Shown: positions 34,512-44,524, counted from the stretch's first letter. The stretch: 64,000 nucleotides of DNA from Pseudomonas purpurea (GCF_039908635.1 NZ_CP150918.1:3653001-3717000), one strand, 5' to 3'. The notes: a model not told the origin generated them from the sequence alone. Translations and numbers: made by a program.

Positions 34512-35730
34512 ATGCCATCCACCGCACACCCACCACTCAACACCCGCATTGTCCTTTTGTTCGCCCTCGCCTGCGGACTGGCAGTGGGGAACGTTTACTA
34601 CGCACAACCCCTGCTCGACGCCATGGCCCAGGCCTTTGACATGGACCCGGCGACCATCGGCATCGTCGTCACCCTGACTCAAGTTGGCTACGGGCTCGGC
34701 TTACTGCTGTTGGTGCCGTTGGGGGACCTGCTCAACCGGAGACGCCTGATCGTCGTGCAAACGCTATTGTCAGCCGTGGCGTTGCTGATGATTGCCCTGA
34801 CGCCCACCAGCACCTGGCTGCTGATCGGCATGGCGTTGACCGGTCTGCTGGCGGTGGTCACTCAGGTCCTGGTGGCCTACGCCGCCACACTCGCGGCACC
34901 TGCCGAACGCGGGCGCGTGGTGGGCGTGGTCACCAGCGGCATCGTGGTCGGCATTCTGCTGGCACGCACGGTGTCCGGTGGCATGGCCGATCTGGCGGGC
35001 TGGCGCTCGGTCTATCTGCTCTCGGCCGGCCTGACGCTGTTGATGGCGCTGGCGCTGTTTCGTGTATTGCCCCGGCACGAACCGTTACAGACGCCAGCGT
35101 CCTACGCGGCACTGATTACCTCGGTACTGAGCCTGTTCAAGGAAGAACCGGTGCTGCGTCAACGTTCGGTGCTGGCACTGCTGACCTTCGCCAGCGCCAT
35201 GGTGCTGTGGACGCCGATGGTGCTGCCGCTGAGCGCTGCGCCGTTATCGTTGTCGCACAGCGAAATCGGATTGTTCGGACTGGCCGGTGCCGCCGGCGCA
35301 CTGGCCGCCGCGCGTGCCGGACACTTGGCCGACCGGGGCCTGGGCCACTGGACCAGCGGCTTGTCGTTGTTGTTGATGCTCGCCTCATGGCTGCCGATCG
35401 GCCTGACCCAATCCTCGCTGTGGGCGCTGCTGCTGGGAGTCATCACCTTCGACCTCGGCCTGCAAGCGGTTCACGTCACCAGCCAGAGCATGATCTACAG
35501 CGTGCGCCCCGAGGCTCAAAGTCGGCTGACGGCTGGCTACATGCTGTTTTACTCCATCGGCAGCGCGGCAGGCTCCGTCGCCTCGACAGCGGTCTACGCC
35601 TGGGGCCGGCTGGCTCGGCGTGTGCCTGCTGGGTGCGGCAATCAACGCCGTGGCGCTGGGCTACTGGCTGCTGACGCTCAACAGCAGCAAGGCTATGCAG
35701 CAAAACCCGGTCGCCACGACCGTTGGCTGA
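34512..35730 (+). pseudogene. MFS transporter (12-TM), 3' end displaced by a +1 frameshift
   Basis: About 405 residues of an MFS permease of the YfcJ/AraJ-like type. Visible segments are 'GNVYYAQPLLDAMAQAF' in TM1, the motif A loop 'LLVPLGDLLNRRRL', and repeated helices. Near the C-terminus the frame switches at TAC GCC TGG GGC (35601-35607). Deleting one G gives TAC GCC TGG GCC GGC TGG and a normal final helix ending at TGA 35728-35730. GGGAG lies about 9 nt before the ATG. It is divergent from the HxlR gene. The frameshift is probably a sequencing artefact. Confidence 0.87.
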
Positions 35731-35743
35731 GCCGAATCAGTGC

Positions 35744-36754
35744 TCAGAACCCCACGTCCAGCACCACGTTATCCAGGTAGGTGCCAGCCGGCGGCGTGGT
35801 CTGGTCGGTATAGATTTTTGCGTTGTAGTTAAAGACCTGACTGCCCGTGCCCAAGCCATTGCCGGGGTTGACCTCGGCATCGGAACTGGCCCGACGCGCA
35901 GCGCCGACACTGCCCCACCGGGTGGTGCCGGCGCTTTTGAAAATATCGTAAGACAGATAATTGCTGCCCGAAATCATCCTTCGCCGACCGCCGGTGCTGA
36001 CGGCGTGCTGACCATCGTCCAGCCCCACGGTGTAGGCGCTGCCCTTGGTGCAGGTCAGGTTGACAGTCTGGTTGGTGACCGTGGCGAACGCGCTGATCAC
36101 CGGGGCGCTGCCGAAGCTGATATTGGGTGCGGTGATCAAACAGTCGTTGGTAACGGTCATGGTCACCGTCAGGGTGGTGGAAGCATTATTGATATCCCGC
36201 AAAGCGCAAAGGCCACCGATTCCCAGCAGGTAACAGTAGTTCCAGTTCCAGGCAACGCTCAGGGTCTCGGAGTAGACGCCGGCGGCAACATTGCTGCCAC
36301 TGATGCTGGCCAGATAGATCGGTACGGTCTTGGCCACCAAGGGATTGCTCAGCAAGCCAAGGTTATCGGCGATCGAGTTGCGGGCGAAGTCGAACGCAAT
36401 GCCGCGACTGATCGGATAGCTGGTGCTGTTATTGCCATACATCGTGTAACTGATCACGTCTCCGGTGGGGCCGACCAAGCCCGAGGTCGCGGCTGTGAAG
36501 GTGGCATACAAATGGTCATTGGCCGCCAGTTGCGATACCAGCGAGCCCGTACAGCTCAGCCCGGCATTGGTGGTCGAGCTGGGTTGCGAGGTGGTCCGCA
36601 CCGTGATCGAACTGACCGAACCGAAGCCGGCGGGCACGGTGCTGACCACCGAGCACAACGCCCAGGCCTGCCCCGACAACACCATCGCCAACAGCCCCAG
36701 CCACCCGCCGATCCATCGTTGCACGCTCCGTCTCCTTGTTCGTCTGACTGTCAT
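35744..36754 (-). CDS. Spore coat U domain pilus tip adhesin (Csu-type)
   Basis: A 336-residue secreted protein with two spore-coat-U (SCPU) domains. The signal peptide ends '...LSGQAWA' before LCSVVST. The second domain carries 'TVTNDCLITAPNISFGSAPVISAF' and ends in the donor-strand pattern 'GTYLDNVVLDVGF'. Its size is about twice that of the four other SCPU proteins, fitting the CsuE-type tip subunit. The ATG at 36754 overlaps the usher stop by 4 nt. Last gene of the pilus operon. Confidence 0.85.
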   Translation of the reverse strand: MTVRRTRRRSVQRWIGGWLGLLAMVLSGQAWALCSVVSTVPAGFGSVSSITVRTTSQPSSTTNAGLSCTGSLVSQLAANDHLYATFTAATSGLVGPTGDVISYTMYGNNSTSYPISRGIAFDFARNSIADNLGLLSNPLVAKTVPIYLASISGSNVAAGVYSETLSVAWNWNYCYLLGIGGLCALRDINNASTTLTVTMTVTNDCLITAPNISFGSAPVISAFATVTNQTVNLTCTKGSAYTVGLDDGQHAVSTGGRRRMISGSNYLSYDIFKSAGTTRWGSVGAARRASSDAEVNPGNGLGTGSQVFNYNAKIYTDQTTPPAGTYLDNVVLDVGF

Positions 36755-39135
36755 TGGCACACCAGTGGCCCAATCAACGGCACCTGCTCCTGATTCATGT
36801 CCAGCGCAAACTGTGCCCGGCAGGTCTGGCCGTCGGCCAGGGTTACCTTGAGGCTGTTTTGCCCGACGAGGTTTTCCAGGTACACCAGGCCGTCCCAGCC
36901 GACCACCGCCCTCGACCCGTTCTGTTCATTGAGCACATTGCTGCCCAGCGGCAACTGCTGTTGCCGGGCGTCCACCAGCACCACGCTGGCGGCGACGATG
37001 CGGGTCAGTGGAAACTCCAGCAGATAACCGCTGCCACGGCGCACCGCAATGCGTTGCTCCACGTTCGGGCTTTGCACGTTGGCCGGCAGATTCAGCGGGT
37101 CGATTTCGTATTTGCCGCGGTAGTACGCGCTGCTCCACGGCACCAGGAGGTGACCGTTGCGGTCAGTCTGGCCCACCAACTGGTTTTCATAGCGCACCGG
37201 AATGTCGGCGAAACCGTGGGTGCTGACCACCACAAAGGCGTCGTCGATCCGGTTGGCGGCGAACAGTTGCCGGTCCATCCACACCAGCGATCCGCTGGCG
37301 TCGGCCCAGCGGGTTTCGGCATCGCTGCTACCGTACACGCCCGCCTGCAACTGCACCGATTGCAGGCGCCAGGTCAGGTCGGCCTGCCGGTAATCAGGGC
37401 CTGAGCCATGGGCGTAACCAAGGTTGAAACCGACGCCACCTTCAGTCGGCACCGAACGGCTGTAATTGACCCGCTGACGGTTTTCGCCGGTTTTACTGCG
37501 CTCGGTGCTCACGCTCAGGCTGCCGCGCAGGTCGAAAGGGATCACCACTTGCGCCTGCATGGCCCAGTTGCTGTCGCCGATTTCACGGTTGGCCGACAGG
37601 TAGAAACTGGTGTTGCGCCACAGCGGTTTGCTCCAGGTCAGGTTGAGCAAGCGAGTACGCGAATCATCCGCCGCACGCACATCGAAATAGCCCGCGCCGA
37701 GGCTGCCCCAGGTGTCGAGGTTGAGGCTCAGGGTCAGTTGCTCGCTGCGTTGGCTCAACGTGGTGAACGGGCTGTCGACCACGGTCAGGTCGGCGTACTG
37801 ATCACGGCGCTGCATCCGTTGGTAGGCGATGCTGTAGCGCTGGCTGCTGTACTGATAACCGAGGCTCAGTTGCTGACCGCTGGTGCCGTCGAACTGACTT
37901 TGACTGAGCGCCGTGTTGAGCACGCCGAAATTGCCCAGCCGCAGGTTGCCGCCCACACCACCGAGGGTCAGCGAATCGGACGCTTCGGCGTGGCCTTCCA
38001 GGGTCAGGCTGTCACTCAGGCCATAACGCAGGCTGCCGGACGTCACGCCCGGGCCATAACCGAAATCCCGAATCCCGTAGTCACGACGCAGGGTACCGGC
38101 CGCCACGGAAAAGTCTGTCAGGCCCTTTTGCAGCAAGGTGCTGGTGACGTAGAACGGCACGGTGGTGGAGACCTGTCGACCGAGGGCATCGGTCGTCACC
38201 ACCACCGCTTCACCGGCACCGTTGATGAACGGAATGTTGGTCAGGGTGTAAGGGCCGGGTTGCAACTCGGCGCTGCTGGACTTGTAGCCGTTGATGAACA
38301 GGTCGACCGAGGACGGCACCGCCGCTTCACCGGCGAACTGCGGCAAGGGATAGGTCACCAGGTCCGGGCGCACACCAAAATCGCGGGACAACTGCACGCC
38401 GCCCAGGCGCACCGAGTTGCTCCACGGCAAGGCACCGCTGACCAGGTCGCCGGCCTCATAGGTCAGCAAACGTTCGTCGTCGGAGTAACGCCAGGTGGTG
38501 TCGTACCGCAGGTAACCGTTGTCCAGCGTGTCGACAGCCCCGCCCGACAGCGTGCGCCGATACTGCCCGGTGTTGGACAGCGTGCCCCAACGGTCGAACA
38601 GCCGTACTTCGTTCCACGCCGCCAAATAGCTGCCGCCGTCGTCGGTGTCGTTGAGGTACAGGTCGTAGTTCAGCAGTGCGCCGAAACTGCTCAGCGCCGG
38701 GGTGCGCGGATAAGCCTGGCGGTTGCCGACGAACTGCTCCGGCAACCAGTCCGGCGGCACACTCAGCAGCAGGCGCTGGCCTTGACTGTCGTACTCGGTG
38801 TGCAGGCCCGGCAAGTGGTCGAGGTCGACTTCGGCGCCCACGCCGTCGGGCAAGGTCATGCCGGTATCGCGCAACGCCGTGGCCGGCAGAAACAGTCGCC
38901 CGGCCCGTTGATCGACCGCCACGACACGCCCGGTATTCATCTGGTTGACCACCAGTTCAAGGAACAATTGAGCATCGGCCACAACCTCCATGCCGCTGGG
39001 CGGTGGCGGCAGGTCACCGGCCCGGGTGTGAATCGCCACGACCAGACAGCAGACACCGAGCACAGCCCATAGCGAACGCCGGATACTGCGAGCCCTACCC
39101 TGGCTCATCACCGCTTTTCGTCCATCGATGGACAT
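36751..39135 (-). CDS. Chaperone-usher pilus outer-membrane usher (CsuD-type)
   Basis: About 794 residues of a fimbrial usher. A signal peptide (RRSLWAVLGVCCLVVAIHTRA) leads into the N-terminal chaperone-binding domain ('DAQLFLELVVNQMNTGRVVAVDQRAGRLF'). A 24-strand barrel with plug follows ('VDLFINGYKSSSAELQPGPYTLTNIPFINGAGEAVVVTTDALG'), then C-terminal domains. The start is uncertain: the ATG at 39135 has GGAGG only 3 nt away, while 39108 has a weaker site but sits nearer the signal peptide. The usher translocates subunits delivered by the chaperone at 39227-40009. Confidence 0.92.
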   Translation of the reverse strand: MSIDGRKAVMSQGRARSIRRSLWAVLGVCCLVVAIHTRAGDLPPPPSGMEVVADAQLFLELVVNQMNTGRVVAVDQRAGRLFLPATALRDTGMTLPDGVGAEVDLDHLPGLHTEYDSQGQRLLLSVPPDWLPEQFVGNRQAYPRTPALSSFGALLNYDLYLNDTDDGGSYLAAWNEVRLFDRWGTLSNTGQYRRTLSGGAVDTLDNGYLRYDTTWRYSDDERLLTYEAGDLVSGALPWSNSVRLGGVQLSRDFGVRPDLVTYPLPQFAGEAAVPSSVDLFINGYKSSSAELQPGPYTLTNIPFINGAGEAVVVTTDALGRQVSTTVPFYVTSTLLQKGLTDFSVAAGTLRRDYGIRDFGYGPGVTSGSLRYGLSDSLTLEGHAEASDSLTLGGVGGNLRLGNFGVLNTALSQSQFDGTSGQQLSLGYQYSSQRYSIAYQRMQRRDQYADLTVVDSPFTTLSQRSEQLTLSLNLDTWGSLGAGYFDVRAADDSRTRLLNLTWSKPLWRNTSFYLSANREIGDSNWAMQAQVVIPFDLRGSLSVSTERSKTGENRQRVNYSRSVPTEGGVGFNLGYAHGSGPDYRQADLTWRLQSVQLQAGVYGSSDAETRWADASGSLVWMDRQLFAANRIDDAFVVVSTHGFADIPVRYENQLVGQTDRNGHLLVPWSSAYYRGKYEIDPLNLPANVQSPNVEQRIAVRRGSGYLLEFPLTRIVAASVVLVDARQQQLPLGSNVLNEQNGSRAVVGWDGLVYLENLVGQNSLKVTLADGQTCRAQFALDMNQEQVPLIGPLVCQ

Positions 39136-39226
39136 CTCCCTCCTGCTGCAACCCCGACCCTCATGGTCTGACTGGCCAGCCCTCCTCGCCATGATTGCCG
39201 GTCAGCGGCCTGCGCTTTTTTGCGCT

Positions 39227-40009
39227 TCAATGTGCTGGCGCAACACTCTGGAGCTGCGGCGCGCCATTGACCCTGACCTGTAGCGTCGGCGCCCCGGAAA
39301 CCGGCTCGGGGGCCAGCCAGCGCATGCTCGCGCCGGGCAGCACATAGCCGAGCAGACCCTCGACCAGCGGCCGGCTCTGGCTGCCTTGCTGGAAGGTCAC
39401 ATCGGTGAGGCGTGCGTGCACGGCCCCCTGATTGCGCACTTCAACGTAGGAACGCCCGTCGACCGCCACTGTGCGCCAGCTCAAGTCCGGCACGCCGGCA
39501 CCTTTCGGGTCGCGCTTGCGGGTGGTGTCCTCCTTGCTCCACAGCCCGGCACCGTAGGCAAACAGCGGCACGGAATAGCGCATCTGAAAACGGATCGCCG
39601 CCGCAGTCTTGCCGTCCTCGGCCGTCAGCACCTGGGGCCCCGGGATTTCGTCGATAATGATCCGGTAAGCCAGTTCCTGACCCACAGGCACCTCACGGGT
39701 GCGAGTCAGGCGGACCAGTTGCTTCTGGCCGGGTTCGATCTTCGCCACGGGCGGGCTGCCGATCACGTCGCGCTGGTTCTGGTACTGGTCGCTGAAACCG
39801 CTCTGGCTCCAGGCGAATACCCGGATCTGCAGATTGGCGGTTTCGGTGCCGCGATTTTCAAGCCACAGCGCACTGGCCTGCTGATCGGCCTCCAGCACCG
39901 GATCGATCGGCCAGATCAGCACTGAACTGGCCGCCTGTGCGTTGAACGACATCAGCATGGCCAACCACCACCAGCCCATGGCGCGCCAGCGCCGCGAAGG
40001 TGAATACAT
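39227..40009 (-). CDS. Periplasmic pilus chaperone (PapD-like, CsuC-type)
   Basis: A 260-residue two-domain Ig-fold chaperone with a signal peptide (about 1-26, ending NAQA). The chaperone pattern is visible in 'SALWLENRGTETANLQIRVFAW' and 'PPVAKIEPGQKQLVRLTR', with the subunit-binding strand following. GGAGCAGG precedes the ATG. It folds and donates a strand to the SCPU subunits encoded upstream. Confidence 0.9.
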   Translation of the reverse strand: MYSPSRRWRAMGWWWLAMLMSFNAQAASSVLIWPIDPVLEADQQASALWLENRGTETANLQIRVFAWSQSGFSDQYQNQRDVIGSPPVAKIEPGQKQLVRLTRTREVPVGQELAYRIIIDEIPGPQVLTAEDGKTAAAIRFQMRYSVPLFAYGAGLWSKEDTTRKRDPKGAGVPDLSWRTVAVDGRSYVEVRNQGAVHARLTDVTFQQGSQSRPLVEGLLGYVLPGASMRWLAPEPVSGAPTLQVRVNGAPQLQSVAPAH

Positions 40010-40036
40010 ACGCCTGCTCCTTATGAAAACGCCCCA

Positions 40037-40537
40037 TCACCACGACAGCTGCACTTGCAGCACGTCGCTGTATGTCCCCCCAGGCACGTTGCCCGGCAAT
40101 TGCACCTGACCGTAAATCGGCAGGCTGATGTTATTGGCGTCGGTGTAAGCCACCGAAACACTCTGGCTGATCCCCAGGGCCTGGCTGTACGCAGCATCGC
40201 GAAACAACTGATAGGCCACGCGAGCACTGCCGCTATTGAGCTGCATGTGCCGCCCGCTGCTGTTGTACTGGCCGCCATCGACGGTCATGCTCAGCGTCAC
40301 GCCCGGCGTGCATTGCAATTGCACCCCGCTGGTCAGCGCCACCTGTACCGTGCTGGTGGACAACGCCGATGCCGTGCCAAACGCCAGGTTGCCGTAGTTG
40401 CTGACGCCTCCCACCACCAGGCAACCGGCAGCGATCGTCGCACTGACCTGAAAGCTCTGGCTGGTCACCGCCGCCAGCGGCATCGGCAGGCTGGCGGCAC
40501 ACAACAAGGCCAGCGCCGCACAGCTGTGGCGGGCCAT
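40037..40537 (-). CDS. Spore coat U domain pilus subunit
   Basis: A 166-residue secreted SCPU-domain protein. It has a signal peptide (about 1-23), 'VSATIAAGCLVVGG' with the first conserved Cys, 'VQLQCTPGVTLSMTVDGGQY' with the second, and the C-terminal 'VPGGTYSDVLQVQLSW'. One of four similar minor or major pilins in the operon. It begins 4 nt after the stop of the preceding subunit gene. Confidence 0.87.
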   Translation of the reverse strand: MARHSCAALALLCAASLPMPLAAVTSQSFQVSATIAAGCLVVGGVSNYGNLAFGTASALSTSTVQVALTSGVQLQCTPGVTLSMTVDGGQYNSSGRHMQLNSGSARVAYQLFRDAAYSQALGISQSVSVAYTDANNISLPIYGQVQLPGNVPGGTYSDVLQVQLSW

Positions 40538-40541
40538 CGCA

Positions 40542-41078
40542 CTAGAAACTCAGTTCTACGGCAACCGTGTCGGTGTAGACCCCGGCCGGCAGGCCCGCCT
40601 TGCCCACGGCCTTGCCGTAGAGGTTCACGGTTTGCGCTGCCCCGGTACTGGCGGAGAGGTTGACGACCCCGTCGATCGCGAGAATCGTCTGGTGCCCCGC
40701 ATCGGTGTAAAAGTCATAAGGCACGTAGTGGCTGGTGCCGTCGAACAGCGCGCGGGTGCCTCCAGTGGATTGCCCGTCATTGGCGCCCGCGCGCACTTTC
40801 ACCGTGGGCGAGGTGCCTGCCGAACACTGTATCGACAACGCGCCGCCACCACCGGCCAACACCTGGGCATCGGCTTCGGTAAACAGGCTGGTGGTGGTGC
40901 CGAAGTTCAAGGCCCCGAAGTTCAGGCCGGTGCTCCCGGACGCACCGTTGACCAGGCAACTGCTGGTCAGGGTCAGGGTCGATGAGATCTGCCCGGTGAC
41001 CGTGGTCACGGCGTTGGCACTGGACGCCAACGCCAGCCCCAGCAGCGATAAACCTATCCTCGATACAAGTTTATGCAT
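40542..41078 (-). CDS. Spore coat U domain pilus subunit
   Basis: A 178-residue SCPU protein. It has a signal peptide (ending SANA), 'LTLTSSCLVNGASGSTGLNFGALNFG', 'LSIQCSAGTSPTVKVRAGAND', and C-terminal 'PAGVYTDTVAVELSF'. It is probably an assembled subunit sharing the chaperone and usher encoded downstream. Confidence 0.87.
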   Translation of the reverse strand: MHKLVSRIGLSLLGLALASSANAVTTVTGQISSTLTLTSSCLVNGASGSTGLNFGALNFGTTTSLFTEADAQVLAGGGGALSIQCSAGTSPTVKVRAGANDGQSTGGTRALFDGTSHYVPYDFYTDAGHQTILAIDGVVNLSASTGAAQTVNLYGKAVGKAGLPAGVYTDTVAVELSF

Positions 41079-41096
41079 GGTGTTCGTCCTCTGAAG

Positions 41097-41636
41097 TTAC
41101 CAATTGAGCGTTACCGTCAGGGTGTCGGTGTAGATCCCTGCGGGTATGGCGTGGGTATTCGCGACCACCGAGCCAAACACCGGGATGGGTACCTGGGCGC
41201 CACTGGTAACGGCAAAATTGCGGGTTTGGCCGATGCTGTAGCTGTCACTGCCGGCAGCATCGAGAAACAATCGATAAGGAATGGTCTGGCGGCCGTTGCT
41301 CAGGCGCCGGGTGGTGCCGTCACCGTTGGCACCGCCATCGATGGCCACGGTGAAACCGGTGACCGACGTGTTGCAGGCCACCTCCAGCTTGCCGTTGCCG
41401 GCACTGCTCAGGTTGGCGTTGAGGGGGTGCAGCCAGGTCGGCCCTTGTTCGCCGAAATCCAGTCGACCGACATCCCTGGCCGGGCTGTCCGGATCGGCGC
41501 CGTCACCCTTGCGCACTTCACAACCGGCGATGATGACCAGCCGGGCGTGAATCTGCCCGCTGATCACGGCGTACGCGTCATCCGCCAGCAACGCCAGTGC
41601 GCCAAAGGTCAGAAATGTCCAGCGCTTGCTCTTCAT
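41097..41636 (-). CDS. Spore coat U domain pilus subunit
   Basis: A 179-residue SCPU protein starting MKSKRWTFLTFGALALL with a signal peptide. AGGTG lies about 4 nt upstream, which supports this start over the longer frame. Conserved features are 'ARLVIIAGCEV', 'LEVACNTSVTGFTVAIDGG' and 'PAGIYTDTLTVTLNW'. Confidence 0.86.
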   Translation of the reverse strand: MKSKRWTFLTFGALALLADDAYAVISGQIHARLVIIAGCEVRKGDGADPDSPARDVGRLDFGEQGPTWLHPLNANLSSAGNGKLEVACNTSVTGFTVAIDGGANGDGTTRRLSNGRQTIPYRLFLDAAGSDSYSIGQTRNFAVTSGAQVPIPVFGSVVANTHAIPAGIYTDTLTVTLNW

Positions 41637-41738
41637 CGCACCTGTCCCGTTTCCATCAGGATTCACTTTGTCGCTCGCCCGTTGGCGAACGCCTTTCCCT
41701 GCAACGCCCACCTCCACCGGTCAGTCACTCAACCAGCG

Positions 41739-42266
41739 CTACCAGGTGACCGTGACCTTCACCAGGTCGGAATAACGGCTGACCCGTGGAATCTCGGCCA
41801 GGCTTTCGATGCGTCCATACAGCGGCAAATCCACCGAGCCCGAATCGGGCACACGGCCACTCAGCGGGACGTTGACCGGCAACGGAATGCGCCGCGCGGC
41901 GTCCTGATACAAACGATAAGGAATGGGTTTACCCGATGCGGCAGCGGCCGCCAGGTAGCGCACGTCGCCGACACCACCGTGCAGGCCACCATCGACGCGT
42001 AATTGATATGGGGTGTCCGGGTTGCATTCCAGGCGCGGTAAACGGCCGTTGATCAGCGCGGCGCCAAGGGGTCCGGCCGGGTCGTCGAGACGTGCAGTGC
42101 TGCCAAAATCCAGCACACCCAGTTGCACGATACCGTTACTGCGTGCCTGACCGACCAATTGGCAACCCCGTTGCACGTTGACACGCACCTCCACCTGGAG
42201 GTCTGCGGCCAACGCCGTCACGCTGAGCATCACGCTCATGACTGCCAACACCAACATTCCCTTCAC
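41739..42266 (-). CDS. Spore coat U domain pilus subunit, first gene of the operon
   Basis: A 175-residue SCPU protein. It has a signal peptide (1-20), 'VRVNVQRGCQLVGQARSNGIVQLGVLDFG', 'PRLECNPDTPYQLRVDGG', and an end 'RYSDLVKVTVTW'. As first gene it may be the main rod subunit, equivalent to CsuA/B. It is divergent from the LRR kinase across 167 nt that must hold both promoters. Confidence 0.85.
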   Translation of the reverse strand: MKGMLVLAVMSVMLSVTALAADLQVEVRVNVQRGCQLVGQARSNGIVQLGVLDFGSTARLDDPAGPLGAALINGRLPRLECNPDTPYQLRVDGGLHGGVGDVRYLAAAAASGKPIPYRLYQDAARRIPLPVNVPLSGRVPDSGSVDLPLYGRIESLAEIPRVSRYSDLVKVTVTW

Positions 42267-42433
42267 GGCCTCAATCCTTTTGAGGAGTGTTTGCTTGGGG
42301 ATGAGGTTAGCAACGCCGCCCGAAACCGCCAGTCAGGTCGCTACTTAGCCTCCTGCACGGGGGTGTTTGCCGCTATCATGGCGGCCATTTTCGAAGGGCT
42401 GACGCCCTTATCTGTCGGAGTGTCGAACGGCTC

Positions 42434-43747
42434 ATGCATACCCTCGCGCAACTGCGAGCCGGCCAACTGGCGGGGCTCAAACGTCTGGACCTGTCCTGTG
42501 GACTGAGCGAATTTCCCGAGGAGATTTTCGAGCTGGCGGACTCGCTGGAAATCCTCAACCTGGGCGGCAATGCCCTGAGTGAGTTGCCCCACGACCTGCA
42601 TCGGCTCAAGCGTTTGCGGGTGTTGTTCTGCTCCGACAACCAGTTCACCCGGCTCCCCGAATGCCTGGGTCAATGCCCGACGCTGACGATGATCAGTTTC
42701 AAGGCCAATCGCGTCGAAACGGTCCCGGCCGCCGCGCTGCCGCCGTTGTTGCGTTGGCTGATCCTGACCGACAACTGCATCAGCGAGTTGCCGAGCGAAC
42801 TGGGCGAACGCCCGCACCTGCAAAAACTGATGCTGGCCGGCAATCGCCTGCACAGCCTGCCACCCAGCCTCAGCCAGTGCCATCAACTGGAGTTGATTCG
42901 CATCGCCGCCAACCACCTGAGCGAATTGCCGCACTGGCTGGTGACATTGCCGAGCCTGGCCTGGCTGGCCTACGCCGGTAATCCGCTGGAAACCGAAGCT
43001 GACGCTTCAGCCCTGGACGCAGTCGCCAGCATTCCCTGGTCCGAGGTGCAGCTTGGCCAGTTATTGGGCGAAGGCGCTTCCGGGATGATCCATCAGGCGC
43101 GCTGGGCCGCGCCGACAACGCCTGCGCGTCAGGTTGCGGTCAAGCTGTACAAAGGACACATGACCAGCGACGGCTCGCCGCTGCATGAAATGAATGCCTG
43201 CATCAGCGCCGGACGCCATCCCAACCTGATCCGCATCGAAGGCCGGATCGCCGACCATCCGCAGGCGCAGAACGCCCTCGTGATGCAGTTGATCGACCCG
43301 CACTTTCGCAACCTCGCGGCGCTGCCCAGCCTGGCCTCATGCTCGCGAGACGTGTATGCCGACAATTGCACATTCAGCGCGCCAGTGGCGCTGCGCATCG
43401 CCCGCGGCATTGCCTCTGTGGCGGCTCACCTGCACGAGCACGGCATCACCCATGGTGATCTCTACGGTCACAATATTTTGTGGGACGAACAGGGCGAATG
43501 CCTGTTGGGTGACTTCGGCGCGGCGTCGTTTCATGCCACGGCGGACACCCTGGAAACCCGCGCACTGCAACGCATCGAAGTGCGGGCATTCGGGATTTTG
43601 CTGGGAGAGTTGCTGGAGCGCATCGACGATGGGCTCAGTGCCGAGGGCCGTCAGCGGCTGGAAGACTTGCAACAGCGCTGCTGTCAGCCGGATGTGCTCG
43701 CGCGCCCCGGATTTGCCGAGATCGAGCATCTGCTGGGTTGCCAGTGA
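42434..43747 (+). CDS. Leucine-rich-repeat protein kinase
   Basis: A 437-residue fusion. Residues about 1-185 are seven to eight leucine-rich repeats of the bacterial LxxLxLxxNxLxxLP type ('LEILNLGGNALSELPHDL', 'LQKLMLAGNRLHSLPPSL'). Residues about 195-435 are a Ser/Thr-type kinase. It has a glycine loop 'LGEGASGMIHQA', VAVKLYK Lys, the catalytic 'ITHGDLYGHNILWD' and the metal-binding 'LGDFGAAS'. The catalytic Asp, Asn and DFG appear intact, so it is probably active. Substrate unknown. A hairpin at 43772-43806 ends the unit. Confidence 0.92.
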   Translation: MHTLAQLRAGQLAGLKRLDLSCGLSEFPEEIFELADSLEILNLGGNALSELPHDLHRLKRLRVLFCSDNQFTRLPECLGQCPTLTMISFKANRVETVPAAALPPLLRWLILTDNCISELPSELGERPHLQKLMLAGNRLHSLPPSLSQCHQLELIRIAANHLSELPHWLVTLPSLAWLAYAGNPLETEADASALDAVASIPWSEVQLGQLLGEGASGMIHQARWAAPTTPARQVAVKLYKGHMTSDGSPLHEMNACISAGRHPNLIRIEGRIADHPQAQNALVMQLIDPHFRNLAALPSLASCSRDVYADNCTFSAPVALRIARGIASVAAHLHEHGITHGDLYGHNILWDEQGECLLGDFGAASFHATADTLETRALQRIEVRAFGILLGELLERIDDGLSAEGRQRLEDLQQRCCQPDVLARPGFAEIEHLLGCQ

Positions 43748-43771
43748 CCCGACGCGGTCATTGGCCAGCGT

Positions 43772-43806
43772 GCCTCGCGCCTACAGGTTTGCTGTAGGCG
43801 CGAGGC
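43772..43806. terminator. Hairpin between convergent LRR kinase and yebC-family genes
   Basis: A perfect 15-bp stem (GCCTCGCGCCTACAG and its complement) with loop GTTTG lies between converging genes. It resembles the Pseudomonas 'CGCGCCTACAGG' repeat also seen near 51.6 kb. Confidence 0.75.
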
Positions 43807-43819
43807 GGCGTTCAGTCGC

Positions 43820-44524
43820 TTAACCGGCCAACCCGACAAACATGTCTTGCACGTCGTCATGGTTATCCAGGCCTTCGAGGAAGGCTTCGACTTCTTCCAT
43901 TTGCGCATCGCTCAAGCCGCTGACCGGGTTCTTCGGCTTGTAGCCCAGCTTGGCCGACAGCACCGTGAAGCCTTGCTCCGGCAGTGCTTTTTGCACCGCG
44001 TCCAGGTCCATCGCTTCGGTGATGAACAGGGTCGCGCCCTCTTCGCCCGGCTCGAAATCCTGGGCGCCAGCTTCGATGGCGGCCATTTCCGGATCGGCGT
44101 CAGGGCTGTCCGGGGACGCCTCGATCATGCCCACGTGGTCGAAGTCCCAGGCCACCGAACCCGAAGCGCCCAACTGCCCCTTACGGAACGCCACACGAAT
44201 TTCGGCAACGGTACGGTTGATGTTGTCGGTAACGCATTCAACGATCAGCGGCACCTGGTGCGGGGCGAACCCTTCGTACGTGACACGGTGATACTGCACG
44301 GTTTCACCGAGCTGGCCCGAGCCTTTCTTGATCGCGCGTTCCAGGGTTTCGCGAGGCATCGAGGCTTTCTTGGCCTGTTCCACCACCAGGCGCAGGTGCG
44401 CGTTGGTCGTGATATCAGCACCATTACGCGCAGCAATGGTGATTTCTTTCACCAGCTTGCCAAAGATCTTGCCTTTGGCGTTGGCTGCCGCTTCTTTGTG
44501 TTTAACCTTCCACTGTGCGCCCAT
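43820..44524 (-). CDS. YebC/PmpR-family protein
   Basis: A 234-residue protein with the family start '[28 protein letters not shown]' and the conserved '[28 protein letters not shown]'. Members are DNA-binding regulators (PmpR) or, as more recently described, translation factors easing ribosome stalling at polyproline (TACO1/YebC). This gene is not next to ruvC, so it may be the second YebC paralogue often present in Pseudomonas. GAGAG precedes the ATG. Confidence 0.9.
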   Translation of the reverse strand: MGAQWKVKHKEAAANAKGKIFGKLVKEITIAARNGADITTNAHLRLVVEQAKKASMPRETLERAIKKGSGQLGETVQYHRVTYEGFAPHQVPLIVECVTDNINRTVAEIRVAFRKGQLGASGSVAWDFDHVGMIEASPDSPDADPEMAAIEAGAQDFEPGEEGATLFITEAMDLDAVQKALPEQGFTVLSAKLGYKPKNPVSGLSDAQMEEVEAFLEGLDNHDDVQDMFVGLAG

